A DNA stretch of 64,000 bases from Cocos nucifera (taxonomy: Eukaryota > Streptophyta > Magnoliopsida > Arecales > Arecaceae): the NCBI GenBank assembly GCA_006176705.1, contig QRFJ01003325.1:62001-126000 (forward strand), read 5' to 3'. Each line of letters begins with the position of its first letter. The stretch's first letter is position 1. Below are positions 23,011-35,419 of the stretch, in pieces. The notes under the pieces were generated by a model. That model did no database searches, was not told the DNA's origin, and worked only from the letters and a program-made list of their open reading frames with translations. Made by a program: the position numbers and the translations under genes.

Positions 23011-23351
23011 GGCAGCGGTTATAATTAACTGCTGTCATAAACAGCTTATAGCAGTGGTTCCTACTAACTACTGCTATAGGTCTGACTTATGGCAGCGGTT
23101 ACAATGAACCGCTGCTATAGGTCGACCTATGATAGCAATTTTTTATAACCACTGCTATAGGTCTGACTTACGGTAGCGATTTTCGTTAACCGTTGCTATA
23201 GGTCAAACCTATAATAGTGGTTACAAAAACCGCTGTTATAGGTCTAACCTATAGCAGCGGTTAATGAAAACCACTACCATAGGTGCTATGATAGCGGTTT
23301 CAAAAATCATTGTCATAGTAAGCACTGTCATAGGCCATTTTTGTAGAAGTG
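23010..23351. repeat. CACTA right subterminal repeats and terminal inverted repeat
   Basis: About eight units with the core CTATAGGTCTGACTTATGGCAG and GCGGTT/AACCGCTGC, ending in TTTTTGTAGAAGTG. ATT follows as the target-site copy. Confidence 0.88.
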
Positions 23352-23354
23352 ATT

Positions 23355-23940
23355 AATGCAATCTAATTCCTATAATGAACATGCTATAGCCAACATACAC
23401 CTCAGAATTTTGAATGGCTAGGAGATTGAGTTATGGTATAGTCAAACTATAACACCCTCAAGGTCAACTGTCAATGCACTTTAGGTCCAAGAACCAGAAA
23501 CACCACTGCAGCATCGAGCCAGTCATCGACGAGAAGGTAGACTTTTTTATGACTGCTTCAGATGGTCATGCTCAATGCTCTCATTCTCTAACGAGTATCT
23601 GTACTCTCATTTCGATGTCTCCACACCATAGACTCAAGATACATCTATCCTAAGAAAGTGATCGTACATCAATCTTCTAGATCGATGACCATCATCGTGA
23701 TGATCCTACGGTCAGGAGCAGCTTATGAGTTGGTTATGAAAATTCATGTCTTAAATTTTCAACTCTTGAAAATATGAATCATCATTACCATTAACTCAAA
23801 GGATGTATCACAGACACTTTTAATATACACTGTGATACAAAATAATTCTTTTATTAACTTATAGTCAAAATTATAAAATTATCCTTAGAAGTGTATTACA
23901 AGTATTTAGCCAATCTGGCTTTTAGGGCACACATCTAACA
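23355..23940 (-). repeat. A 3' LTR, 5' part
   Basis: It continues the LTR after the CACTA insertion and ends at the terminus TGTTAGATGTGTGCCC (reverse of 23925-23940). The polypurine tract follows on the internal side at 23941-23951. ATT at 23352-23354 is the CACTA target-site copy. Confidence 0.9.
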
Positions 23941-23954
23941 AACTCCCACTTGAC

Positions 23955-25447
23955 CTAAAGCCAATTGGTGATAAATCTAAGTCCCATCTACTCAATGTGG
24001 GCTTCAATATTATACTGGCTTAATGGCTTTGTCAGCGGATCAGCTGCATTGTTTGCAGTGTCGACTCTCTTGACCGCGTCATGTTCCTTCTCGAGATAAT
24101 CATGGATGATGTGGTATCACCGCTTGATGTGCTTGGATTTTTGGTGAGACCTTGGCTCCTTAGCTAGGGCTATTGTGCTATTGTTGTTGCAGTACAGAGG
24201 GATAGCATCTGATGGCATCACTCCAAGCTCTATGGTGAACTTTTTATATCAAAATGCCTCTTTTGCAGCCTCTGATGCAGTGATGTACTCTACTTTCATG
24301 ATGGAGTCTACTATCACCGTCTGTTTGAAACTCTTTTAATTGATAGCTCCACCATTACAAATTAACAGACTTTAAAATATCGACTTTCAATCATCTATAT
24401 CGAACATAAAATTTGAGTTTGTATATCTCTGGACCTGGAGTTCTCCATTACCAAAAATTATTAATATATCTTTAGTCCTTCTTAAATACTTAAGGATACA
24501 TTTCACAAAAATTTAGTGCTCTTTGTCTGGATTCGATTGATACCTGCTCGTGATACTCACAGCATGGGCAATATTAGGTTGTGTACGTAGTATGGCATAC
24601 ATGAGGCAAGGAATCTTGCTCATGCATTCAATCTCCTCAGGTATGCTACGGCACATCTTCTTGGAGAGATGAATGCCATGTCTAAAAGGAATTAATCCTT
24701 TCTTGGAGTCTTTCATGCTGAACATCTTCAACACCTCCTCTATGTACATCTTTTGTGAGAGGCCCAGCATCCTATTTGGTCTATCCCTATAGATCTTAAA
24801 TTTCAGAATAAAGGATGCCTCTCTTTGATCTTTCATAGAGAACTCCTTAGACAACCACATTTTAACTATAGTCAATATGGGAATATCATTCCCAATTAGG
24901 AGGATGTCATCCACATACAGTACGAGGAAGATAACTATGCTCCCACTGATCTCTCTGAAAACACAGGATTTCTCTTCATTTTTGATGAATCCAAATGATT
25001 TGATTACATCATTCAAATGAGCATTCTGCTCCGAGATACTTGCTTAAGTCTATATATGGACCTTTGTAGATTACATACCTTATGATAATCATCACTGGAT
25101 GTGAAACCTAGCAGCTGATCCATATAGATATTTTTCTCAAGATATCCATATACAAACGTTATTTTCACATCCATCTGCCATATTTCGTAACCGAAATAGG
25201 CTTCAATAGCAAGCAATATGTGGATGGATTTGAGCATGGCTACTGACAAAAAAGTATCCTGATAGTCAATGCCTTCACACTTACTATATTCTTTCACTAC
25301 GAGTCTTGCGTTGAATGTCTCTATATTCTCATTGGCACCTATCTTTCTCTTGAAGATCCATTTATACCTAATAGGTACTATACCTTCAAGTGGATCTACC
25401 ACGGTCCAGACATAGTTCGAGCACATTGAGTTAATTTCTGACCTCAT
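23955..25447 (-). pseudogene. A reverse transcriptase and RNase H, broken
   Basis: Two overlapping open frames (25447-25013 and 25016-24513) hold the RT. N-terminal blocks are GCKWIFKRK-like (RYKWIFKRKIGANEN), GIDYQDTFLSVAMLKS and QMDVKITFVYGYLE; the polymerase site YVDD is near 24905-24916. The ends overlap by four bases with a frame change, near the KQVSRS block. RNase H continues below 24512 with stops. The natural end is the TAG at 23957-23955, just before the polypurine tract. Same domain order and residues as E1. Confidence 0.88.
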
Positions 25448-26802
25448 TGTCTCTAATCATTTCTCAGAATCAATATCTGATATCATCTTGTCATAGGTTT
25501 TAGGATCATCACCATGAATCCCATTTTTTGTGAGGAACATTTTCTCTACATCCTCTAAGATAGTACCTAAGTATCTTTCATGAGGATAGAAAATTCTACT
25601 TGATCTATGAGATGGAGGAGGTAGTGTTTGGGTTGGCTCAATCTAATTGGGTTCCATAGGTTCTTTAGCTTGTGGCTCTTGGGAGACTTTCTCCTCGAGC
25701 CTAATCTGCCTTTTGATGCCACCATCTTGAATAAACTATTTTTCAAAAAAGATGACATATCAACTCACAATCACATTATGATCTTCTAGAAGATAGAAAT
25801 AATATCCTAATGATCTTTTAGAATATCTAATAAACCAAGCTCTTAAGGACCTAGACTCTAATTTATCCTCTTGTTGTCTCTTGACATGAGCCGGACAACC
25901 CCAAATTCTGAGATGACTCAAACTTTATTTCTTATCATGCCATATCTCATATTGTATGGTAGGAACGATTTTAGAGAAAATCCTATTGAGTAAACATAAA
26001 GCGGTCATCAGACTATGTCCTCAAAGAAACTCAAGAAGGTTCGTGATACTCATCATTATGAGATATGGTCCAATTTCTTCATTCTGAAATCTCGTTGAGT
26101 TGAGGTGTACCAGGTAGAGTCTATTGTAAGACTATGTCATTTTTCTTAAGATAGTCTAGGAATTCTCAACTACGATATTCATCTCCTCGATCTGATCGAT
26201 GAATCTTAATAGTTTTTTATTTATTTTTCTACTTTGAGTCTGAATTTCTTAAACTTTTCAAAGGCTTCAGACCTATGTCGCATCAAATATACATACCCGT
26301 ATCAAGATAGATCATCGATAAAGATGATAAAGTAGATATAATTACCTCTGACTGGCACATCAAATGGGTTACACACATCAGTATGTATTAGGACAAGTAG
26401 GTCTGTGGCTCTTTCTCCATGTCCTATAAAAGGAAGCTTGGTCATTTTGCTATGAAGGCATAATTCATAAATTGGATACGACTCGAAAGTCAATAAACTC
26501 AATAGTTCGGATTTCTCCAATTTGTTAATCCTATCTTCAGCTATATGACTTAGTCTAAGATGCCAAAGATACCTATCATTTAGACTATCCCTAAATCGCT
26601 TTGATTCTATGGCATTCATGTTTTGCTCGATATTAAAAATAGATACGTCAATATGTAACTGATAGAGATCATTTATAAGAAAATCACTTATAATTTTATT
26701 TCTTTCATAAAGAATATTATAATGGTCCTTAAGAAAATTAATTATGTAGCCTTTCCATGCTAAACATGAAATAGAAATCAAATTTCTGCTTGCTGTAGGC
26801 AC
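25448..26802 (-). pseudogene. A GAG-pre-integrase and integrase, broken
   Basis: The open frame 26802-26302 has the pre-integrase finger (WHLRLSH, YELCLHSKM with the first Cys changed) and the first two integrase acidic positions (HTDVCNP, FIDDLS). A stop follows at once. Downstream, GTPQLNEISE keeps the third catalytic Glu before another stop. Blocks for the integrase C-terminus and the Pro/Gln-rich linker to RT (near 25760-25570) are frameshifted. Confidence 0.83.
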
Positions 26803-26844
26803 ATAAAAATAGTCTCTAAGAACTAAATCTAATCCTATCAGTAG

Positions 26845-27870
26845 TCAAAGAGGATAAATTCCCATGACCATAGCAGCAACTCTTGCTCCATTCTCGATGC
26901 GTAGGATCATCTTACCATCCCTCAGCCTCCTACTATCCTCAAGATTCTGCATAGAAGTGCACAAGTGAGCACTAGAACTAGAGTCAAGCATCCAACTGGA
27001 TGCAGAAAAAATCGTAAGGTTAGATTCTATAACAAGCATACCTCCAGAAGGATCTGCCCCCTTCTTGTTCTTTAGGCTAGCCAGGTAAAGAGGGCAGTTC
27101 CGCTTCCAATGGCCGTTAGTGTTGCAATGAAAATATTTTTTCTTATCAGCAGCCTTCTTCTTCGGCTCTACCTTCTTCTTCTTTCCATCTTCCATCTTCT
27201 ATTTCTTCACGATCTTTTTCTTCTTTCTAAAAGACTTTCTCTTTGGAAGAAGTCCACTTCCATAGCAAGCAACTTAAGCCTTTAGAACCTTTCATAGAGA
27301 AGCTCAGTAGGTAACCAGCATGTTCATTAAGTTCAGGCCAAGGTAATTTTGAAGTTTATGCATATGGTAATTCATGATGAATTGCCCATATGCATATCAG
27401 TCAAGGATTGCAGAATTAATATTAATTCTGCAAATCCAAGTCTAACTTCACACCGAGCTTCTCAAGCTCTTCCATGTTCCTTGAATCATCATCAGATAAG
27501 TGATCTTGGACTGACTGCCCATCTACGCATCTTAGCCTTAAAAAGTCATTTCGTGACTTGATATTTGGCCTATGCGAACTCTTGTTCACCTAAACATCTC
27601 CTTGTAGGTGAGCCAACATTTGGCGAGCTAGTCTTAATATCTTCATGTTGGCGCTGGAAGCTCATCAGACATCGAGCCCAACATGTAATATCTAGGCCTT
27701 ATTATCTTCATCCATCCATTTTTCTAGAGACGCTCTCTGTTCAACGAATGGACGGGTTGGTAAAGGTAGGGAGGGTCCTTGTTTCCAACATATGAGTTAA
27801 CTTCTCAAAATTTAAAATAATTTTGTAGTTCCTGGAGTCCAATCTTTATAATTGGATCCGATCAGTCTAT
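26845..27870 (-). pseudogene. A gag and protease, broken
   Basis: The open stretch 27195-26845 starts in the Lys-rich tail of Gag, then shows the zinc knuckle YFHCNTNGHWKRNC (first Cys of CCHC lost) and the protease site WMLDSSSSAHLC (DSG changed to DSS). Upstream, in shifting frames, the capsid part is recognisable by MSFQRQHEDIKTS near 27640 and by GSNYKDW near 27850. These match the Retrotran_gag_2/UBN2 group of copia Gag proteins. Confidence 0.78.
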
Positions 27871-28799
27871 AGTGTGTCCAGGATACAGTGCCAGTGGGTT
27901 GGATGCAGATATTTTTCTGTAGAGAGTCAAAGATTCTTAGTTAGATACTTATAATTATGACTTGAATCCAATTTATTTAAAAATTTTATTTTTAAATAAA
28001 TTAGCTCCCATTATTTTCTCAGGATCCCTACACTTTCCCTCTGTAGAGATGCAAAAATCTTTGAGATTATAGATTTCTGATGGGTGGTGCGGTCTCTCAC
28101 CAACTGACTCATCACCTCACCTAACAGTTATTGGTGATGGGTTAGCCAATGAGTGAACAACTCTTGTTCAATGATTCTCTAATCATGGTGCACCAAAACT
28201 TGATCTTCTAATTCATGAATCTCACCGTATGCCCAGAATATTGATCCACTCCTTAGTTAAGTCAGACCCACCATTTGCATAGAATTAGGATTCCTTGAAT
28301 TGGATCTCTCACCATATCCAAAATACTTGAGCCCAACTCATCCTCCAACCTATAGCATCTAATGCCTAGTAGACATGGTTGCATCTTTCTGATGCAACTG
28401 GATCACTGTATCTAGCCAAGAACAATCAATCCAGGAGGAGCCTGCATATCTATAATGATGGAAGATCTTAGACTTAATATTTTCTTAGAGAGATTTAATT
28501 TTGGTCTCTTTAAACTTGTCTTAACTTAGTCATAACAATTATGACTAACCTAGTGGCTTGGGTTGGCTCGAATTGTTAGCCACCTTAAATCAGAACTGGA
28601 TCGACACAAATGGCCAGGTAAGTGAGACTGATAGAAGGAATATGCCATTTACTAGACAAGAATGCATTCAGATCGAGTAGCTTCTAATTAAAAATCAGTC
28701 GATCGTATCTGCCAGACTTACCTTAGACACCAAATTATCGAATCAGAATCAATTGAGTTAGCCGACAATCTAGGCTTGAACTGTGGGGAGCCAATTTAG
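27871..28799 (-). other. A leader, inner part
   Basis: Non-coding region between gag and the B1 insertion. Its part at 28560-28790 resembles the family B leader (59815-59960), for example CAGGTAAGTGAGA next to TAGGTAAGTGAGA and the shared ACTTACCTTAGA. No ORF of note. TTTAG at 28795-28799 is the probable B1 target-site copy. Confidence 0.7.
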
Positions 28800-29739
28800 T
28801 ATAGAAAATATATTCCAAAGCCAATCATCAATCTATTGACAGTTGGACTATACATTTATAATTATATATAAATTATAAATTAATAAAAATTATTTTAGCA
28901 TTTTTCATCATAAATTCTATTATCTTCTAATGAACTCTTGTGTTGTGATGAAGTCCTTAGGACTATTTAGATTCGACAAAGGAGGATTTATCATTTAGTC
29001 CTTAAATTGTTCACGATCAAAAGATACGTTGTTACTTAGGACGACAATGTTTATCGAGTATAGGTCATTGTGTGTCATATAGGTTGGTTGTCCTCATAAC
29101 CAAGGAGTATTGAGATACTGGTATAGCATGCAAATGAGATGTATGGGTACATCTGCACTGAATGTGACCAATTCTAGAGCTTTTCTACTATTAAGATTTG
29201 CTCTAATGGAATATGGGTATAACTATCCCTCCTATTTGAGATCACCATGATGACTTTCAAGCAACTCACTGTGCTTTGGTGCCAAACTATCTAAATTTCT
29301 AACTCAGTGATGGAAGGTTTCTAAGCATAGTTAAGTACTTGAGGAGTTGATGAGTATATCAAGATAGGATTGATCACTTTTGATTTTAGGAGCTATGTTC
29401 AATCGTATTTCAATTTAGCGAAGCCTTGGTCAGGGTAGTTCTTATGAGGGATCACAGGACTAATTATTTTGAGACATGATTTGGATGTATCTTCTAGGAT
29501 TGACAGTCAAATCCTAAAGTCATCCTATGCATAGAGGTCAAAGGGATGAATTATACGATAACCATATTCGCATAGGTTCTGAATGTTGTGATTGTGACTA
29601 TTTGACCTATTGGAACATTGAGTACTATTGTTGGATGGCCACTTTGATTAGTATAGAAATTGATTTCTATGCTACCGGCTTAGGTTCGGACCTGCGAAGT
29701 CATACACATTAGAGATTTCTATCTGATCTGATAACTGGT

Positions 29740-30055
29740 GAAGAGTCCTACTCGACTAGGACTCTATGATCAAGAGTTTCACTAGGCTAAGACTCTTCGA
29801 TCAAGGGTCCTACTGGGTCAGGATACTAAGTCTCAATGTCTAGGAGTCTATGATCAAGAGTCCTAGTGAACTGGGACTCTTCGACCAAGTGTCCTACTAC
29901 TCTGGAACTATGAGCCCTACTTGTTTGGGACTCTGAGATTGAGGGTTATGACTCTACAATCATGAGTTTCACTTGTTTCAAACATCAGGATCAAGAGTCC
30001 CACTAGTTTGGGACTCTTCGATCAAGAGTTTCATTTTGATGGTACTCTATTATCT
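29740..30055. repeat. Array of GACTC/GAGTC palindromic repeats in B1 5' LTR
   Basis: About eight imperfect units of 30-50 bases, each built from GACTCTTCGATCAAGAGTCC and an ACTAGTTTGGGACTC-like half. Each unit can fold on itself. Equivalent arrays are at 38000-38312 (B1 3' LTR), 53840-54145 and 62230-62540 (B2, reversed). Confidence 0.85.
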
Positions 30056-30623
30056 ATACAGCCACTGGATTTGGACTCTAGATTTATAAGAGATTTTATT
30101 AGTGATTTGATCACTAATTATTTTAATTTGATTGAGTAATTATTTTTGGATCAAGTCTAATTGAATTAGATTCAGTTGGGTTTGATCCGATTAGGTTATG
30201 AGATGATCTAATCACTGAGGAAGTATGATCTCCAATTTGATCAGGAGTTGGGCTTAATTAATTTTTGATTTGATTAGGACTTAACTAAGCCTAATCAATC
30301 CTAAATTAGTTAGATTTAATTTGGTCTAATTGGGCTTAACTAATTTGGATTGGGTTGGTTCAATTGGATGAGAGATTTTGGGATTATTTTGACCTAGTCT
30401 TGACATGTGCCACATCACCCTTGTTTGCACCATTCTATTCTCCATGAGAAAAGGTTTCTCATGAATGTTTTCCAACATAAAGAGGGCTCACGCCCCTCCT
30501 TTCCATGTACTAGAGAGATAAGGTAAGATTAGTTGCCATTCAAATTCAAATAGAGTTTGAATTTGAATGAAACAACTCCCTTATCTTACCTTTTCTCCAC
30601 GCCACCTTGACTTGTGTGCCCTC

Positions 30624-30630
30624 TATAAAA
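30624..30630 (+). promoter_or_regulatory. TATA box of B1 5' LTR
   Basis: TATAAAA within CCTCTATAAAATTTT, about 710 bases before the LTR end. The 3' LTR keeps it at 38882-38888. Confidence 0.65.
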
Positions 30631-31338
30631 TTTTTGGAATTTTTTCTGGGCATAAGTTTTTTTGAGACTCCTATTCTCTAGTATGTGATCCCTTCCATAG
30701 CTTGAAAAAAATAATAAAAAAATTTGAGAAGAAAAATTGAGCAAATAAACCTAGGCACCAGGGTTTGAGTGCTATGCAGCCCTAGTTCATGATCTAGGGT
30801 TCCTATTTTGATTTTGTAAGATTTGAGCATTAGTTCTTTACAAGATTTTGTGGAGTGCTTCCTCATCCTCTCTTCTACCTCTATTGTTAATTTAGAGCAT
30901 CCAAAGTTATGGTGGAGGGAGATCAAAACTATTCGATCAGATCTAGTTGTCAGGAGCATTATTCATTGAGGTAGCACTGAAGAAGAGCTAATCAGGATCA
31001 GGAGCCTTGTGTGGATGATCCATGGAGGCCAAACATTTGTGTGGTTATGTCATGAATAGAAAACCTCCTAAATAAAGATCAAATTATGCAGATCGACTAC
31101 CTGCGTAAGGCATTGTGTTCTGAACACGTAGTTGTAGTAAATTGTTTATTGCATAGTTTTCCTTTTCAGATTTATATAAATGTATGCATATTATGTTTAG
31201 ATCCTTGTATGTAGGCTTTATTAATATGATATGATTAATAATTAATTAATTAGATTAATTAATTTATACTATAATTTTTGCTATTTTCAAAAAAGTTTTT
31301 GAATGTAGCACTACAAACCCTGCACTATTTTCTTCTAA

Positions 31339-31350
31339 TGGTATCAAAGC
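31339..31350 (+). other. B1 primer-binding site, initiator tRNA-Met
   Basis: TGGTATCAAAGC, two bases after the LTR, one mismatch from TGGTATCAGAGC. Confidence 0.88.
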
Positions 31351-33080
31351 ATTGGTTCGCTAAACATGATATGCGTGCTTGTTTAGATTGATAATTTAGA
31401 TTTGATCTAAATATTAATCTAATAATTTAATTAATTAGATCTAAAAATTAAAATCAAGATCGTACGAACTGAAGGTTATCCTGCTGTAGGATTTACCTCT
31501 TATAGTGAAAAGATTATCCTGGTACGTTGTTGATTTAAATCGTTAATTATAAAATCTTAAATTTGATCTAATATTTTTATGATCTGATTAAATTAGGCTT
31601 TAATCTGATTTATGTTCATGAATGCACATTTTGATAGGATCTAAAGCTTGATTTATGATTTAGTATTATGTAGTGTACATAGTTTCAGATTAGATCCTAC
31701 AACTAGTATTATTTGTGAATTAAGTTGATTCAATTTTGAAGTGAGTCGACTCAATTGATGAATAATACTAAGTTATAAAGAATCTTTCAAAATTTTAAAA
31801 AATATTTTCAAAATACTAAACCCTAACTCTCAGTCCATAAATTTAATTAAAATTAAGTAAAATAAATTAGAATCTAGAATTATGAATTAAAGATCCTAAG
31901 TCATTAATCATAAAATATGGGTTATTGGGTTAGTTGAATTAGATCCATTAATTGGATTAGACCTAAGATTAGTTAAAAAATGGACTAAATTAGAGTAATT
32001 GATCGAATCTAATTAAATATTAATTTAGATTAGGTTAATGACTCTATAGACTCAATTACAATAGTTGTAGTTGGTCAAGTTCATGCCTTTAATGAGGACC
32101 AAATGAACTTGATTCAGGGCTATATGGTCAAACCCATAATTACTAGGTTGGTCAAATTGAAACTAATAAACTGGATGGTGTCTAAGGTAAGTCTGACAAT
32201 TTGATCGGTGATTTTTAATTCGGAGCTACTCGTGCTGATTTAATCTTTGACAAGTTAACGACATATCTCTTTCACTGATCTCACTTACCTGACCATCCAG
32301 GTGAGTTAAGTTTTGATTGGATCTCTTGGTGATTTGGGCTCACCCATGTTAATTAGTTAAATCAGTCTGACTAATTTAGGTGCTCCTAATGCTAGCTTAG
32401 ATTAGATTCTTTTTTATCTGATTTGATGAAGTCAATGAGAGGATAAAAATTGGCTCGCTGTATTCTTTCTTTTCTTAAATATGTTAACTAAATCCTCTAA
32501 AATTATTAGATTCTTAAAAATGAAATAGTTATATAGATAACTAAATCATAGCCTCCCATTAAGTTGAGTGATAATGGGTTCTTTAATTTAATAATCATTG
32601 GAGGCCCAAAGGCTTGATGCTTATTAATTAATGAAATTATCATTCATAAAATGATGATTTGGTTAAGTCTTTCTCATGGTGGTTAGGTTGGCCGACCAAA
32701 GTCGAGCCTGATCATTTATTGGTTAGATAAGACCAAATATGGTCATGTTAATGGTTGGACCTAACCGAATTTTTTTAGTGGAGGCCAAAGCCAACTGATT
32801 AGGTCTCCAAGTCAAAATTGATATTACTAGAAATTATTTAGAGAAATAATTAATTTTGAATCTACCCATAGGTGCACATGGGTTGACCAACCAAAGTTGG
32901 ACTCATGTGTAGTCTGTGTGGATTCTAGTACCCATTAAGTAATTAAAGTGATTCCTAGAATTGAAGGTAGAGGCTACCATTTATTATAAAATAGAAAAAG
33001 AATCTTTGGACTAAAGTCCAAGTCTTTAGGATAATTGATTCATATACTAATTAGATTTGATTTTTTTTTTTTGTACAAAA
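31351..33080 (+). other. B1 leader
   Basis: AT-rich non-coding region from primer site to gag ATG, colinear with the reversed B2 leader (59053-60773) and, from 31890, with the D leader. GTAAG words near 32188 and 32285 resemble splice donors; no use can be shown. Confidence 0.75.
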
Positions 33081-34300
33081 ATGGCCACTAACCTGTCGCT
33101 TTGATCATTGTTAGACAATGACAAATTAATGGGATCTAACTATGATAGCTGGTATCGTAAATTGAAAATCATCATGGAGCATGAGCGGATTCCTTATGTC
33201 ATAACGGATTCAGCTCTTGAGGAGCCAGCTCTGAATGCTAGAGGAATGGTCTGAGATACTTATCAGAAGTGGCTCAACGACTACACCACCATTCGGTGTA
33301 TAATGCTAACGACAATGAATGATGAGTTCAGCCATAGGTTCGAAAACATCCAGCCACAGGAGATGCTTCAAATATTGAATGACTCCTTTGGCATGCCGAG
33401 CGATGTTGAAAGGCACAAAATAAGTTTTGCCATTTTTAATGCTCGGATGAGGGATGGGGCCTCAGTCATTGATCATGTATTGTACATGATTGAGATGATT
33501 GAGCACCTTAGCAAGTCGAGCTATTTTCTGCATGAGCAGCTCAGTAAGGATGCGATCCTTAATTCCTTACCTAAGTCCTTCCTCTCCTTCCTAATTCATT
33601 TTAGAATGACAAAGCCTATAATCAACTACCATGGCTTGTTGGGGTTGCTGTAGAACTTTGAGAAGGATCACCAGCTCCATAAGGAGATGGTGAATGTAGT
33701 GGGAGGATCTTATTCTAGTCATCGATCCTTTAAGAAAGAAAAAAAGAACAAGAAGAAGAAGAAAAAGAAGGTGCAGCCGCATGCTAGGATGACAGCATAG
33801 GATCAGACCAAGAAGCATAAGACTGATCAGAGCTAGGTGAAGTGCTTCTTTTGTAAGAAGCAGGAACACTGGAAAAGGAACTATCCTCTATACAATGCCT
33901 TCCTGAACCTGAATAGGCCGAGGAGGAAGCAAGTGGTTGCTGGGCAAGGTAATTATATGATAACATCTTATAATTTTTTCTTATTTGATTCTACTGCCTG
34001 GGTATTAGATACTGGAAGCCCTTATCGTAATTATAATTCTATGCAAAGCTTGCAAGTCAATAGGAGGTTTGATTAAGGTGAGAGGTTCTAGAATGTTAAA
34101 GATGGAAGACAAGTTTCAATTCTAGCTTTAGGAATCATGAACCTTGTAATCAATTTAAATAATGTTATTCTTAATGAATGACATTTTTATCCAACTTTCT
34201 TATTGAATGTCATTTCTGTAGGCCTTTTGGCCATGAATAGTTTTGAAATATCAATAAAAGAAAAATTTTTTAATGTCATTTTGAATGATGTTATAATTTT
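33081..34300 (+). pseudogene. B1 gag and protease, broken
   Basis: The ATG at 33081 opens MATNLSL, stop, then continues in the same frame through DNDKLMGSNYDSWYRKLK. The open part 33303-33653 is the capsid core (EMLQILNDSFGMPSDVERHK, RDGASVIDHVLYMIEMIEHL). A TAG at 33651 replaces the CAG kept in B2. After the Lys-rich tail, zinc knuckle CFFCKKQEHWKRNYP has Tyr for the last Cys. The protease site WVLDTGSPYRNYNS follows near 33997 in the same frame. UBN2/Retrotran_gag_2 type. Four or more stops, no long frameshift before 34076. Confidence 0.87.
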
Positions 34301-34369
34301 TATTGGATAATTAAATAACAGAATTTATTTACTTTCTATGCCTATTAACATGGTTCAATCCTCCAATAA

Positions 34370-35300
34370 ACGTCATAGAATTAATGATGTGTCCGAAGTC
34401 TACCTTTGGCACTGCAGGCTAGGTCATATTAACAAGAATAGAATTAACAGGTTAGCTTAATAAGAAATTCTTGAGGTTAGTGATTGTGAATCACTTTCGA
34501 CCTATATGTCTTGTCTTCTTGGTAAGATGACCAAGTCATCTTTTACTAGAAAAGGTGAACGAGCCACTGAACTCTTAAGTTTAGTACATTCGAATGTATG
34601 TGGACCCATGAGCTCAAGTGCCTGAGGTGGATACTTCTACTTCATAACCTTCATAAATGACCTATCTAGGTATGGGTACATCTATTTAATGAAGCATAAG
34701 TCAGAGTCATTTAAAATGTTCAAACTATTTCAAAATGAGATAGAGAAGCAAACTAGGAAGAGTATTAAAACTCTTCAATCTGATCGAGTGGATGAGTATC
34801 TTTCTAATGAGTTCTGACATATATAAGGAAGAATGGAATTCTCTCCTAATGGATCTCTCCTGGAACACCACAATATAATGGTGTGTCTGAAAGGAGAAAT
34901 CAGATCCTATTGGACATGGTTCGATCCATGATGGGGTTTGCTGGTTTGCCGATCTTCCTATAAGAATATGCACTCGAGTTAGCTTGTTACATTCTAAATA
35001 GGATTTCGAGTAAATCTATTAATAAAACACCATATGAGATATGGATAGGGCGTAAGTCAGTGCTCTTACACCTTAGGGTTTGGGCATGTCTGACTTATAT
35101 CAAATGTTTAATGACAGACAAGCTTTGACCTAGATCTGATAAGTGTAGTTTTATAGGTTATCCAAAAAAAACCAAAGGATATTACTTCTATCTTGCTGAT
35201 GAGCAAAAAATATTTGTTAGCCTTAAGGCAGTCTTTTTAGAAAAGGAGTTCCTTGGTAAAGGAACTAATGCCTCTAAGATCGAACTTGATGAAGTATGGC
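34370..35300 (+). pseudogene. B1 GAG-pre-integrase and integrase, broken
   Basis: The pre-integrase block VYLWHCRLGHINKNRINRLA is visible, then the CxxC region (TYMSCLLGKMTK, first Cys lost). The integrase first Asp block reads HSNVCGP, an Asp to Asn change at a catalytic position, and the second reads FINDLSRYGY. The third catalytic Glu is retained in GVSERRNQ near 34890. The C-terminal region (HLRVWACLTYIK, FIGYPKKTKGYYFYLADEQK) runs to about 35250. Stops are scattered throughout. Confidence 0.83.
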
Positions 35301-35419
35301 AAGTAAAAGAACATATACAAGTTGTTGAACTTGAGTTGGATCTGATTAGATTAGATCCAGAATCCATTGTAGATAAATCCTTAAGGTGATCTGATAGAGT
35401 ACCACGTTAATCAGATAGA

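Larger units (their letters stand above)
10844..23351. mobile_element. CACTA (En/Spm) DNA transposon, non-autonomous, with F inside
   Basis: The left end CACTACTACAAGAAAGG and the inverted right end CACTTCTACAAAAATGG match at 19 of the first 24 positions. Both are flanked by ATT (10841-10843 and 23352-23354), a three-base duplication as expected for En/Spm elements. Dense subterminal repeats with a CTATGGCAGCGGTT core occupy both ends, another family hallmark. Without element F it measures about 5.2 kb. It has a relic of the Ptta-type (PF03004-like) gene on the minus strand, but I see no TNP2/TNPD transposase, so it would have needed enzyme from another copy. Confidence 0.9.
28800..31336 (+). 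repeat. B1 5' LTR
   Basis: Start TATAGAAAATATATTCC corresponds to the intact TGTTGGAAATATGTTCC of B2. It holds an array of short palindromic repeats (29740-30055) and a TATA box at 30624. Non-coding otherwise. Confidence 0.9.

Noticed and set aside
27349..27795. Plus-strand ORFs of 70 and 76 codons
   Set aside because: They are antisense to the recognisable gag relic of A.
29527..29712. Plus-strand ORF of 61 codons with several Cys
   Set aside because: It lies in the B1 LTR; the aligned part of the 3' LTR (37788-37975) has stops.
29740..30055. CRISPR-like array
   Set aside because: The units vary in length and sequence, have no constant spacer, and lie inside a plant LTR present four times in the window.
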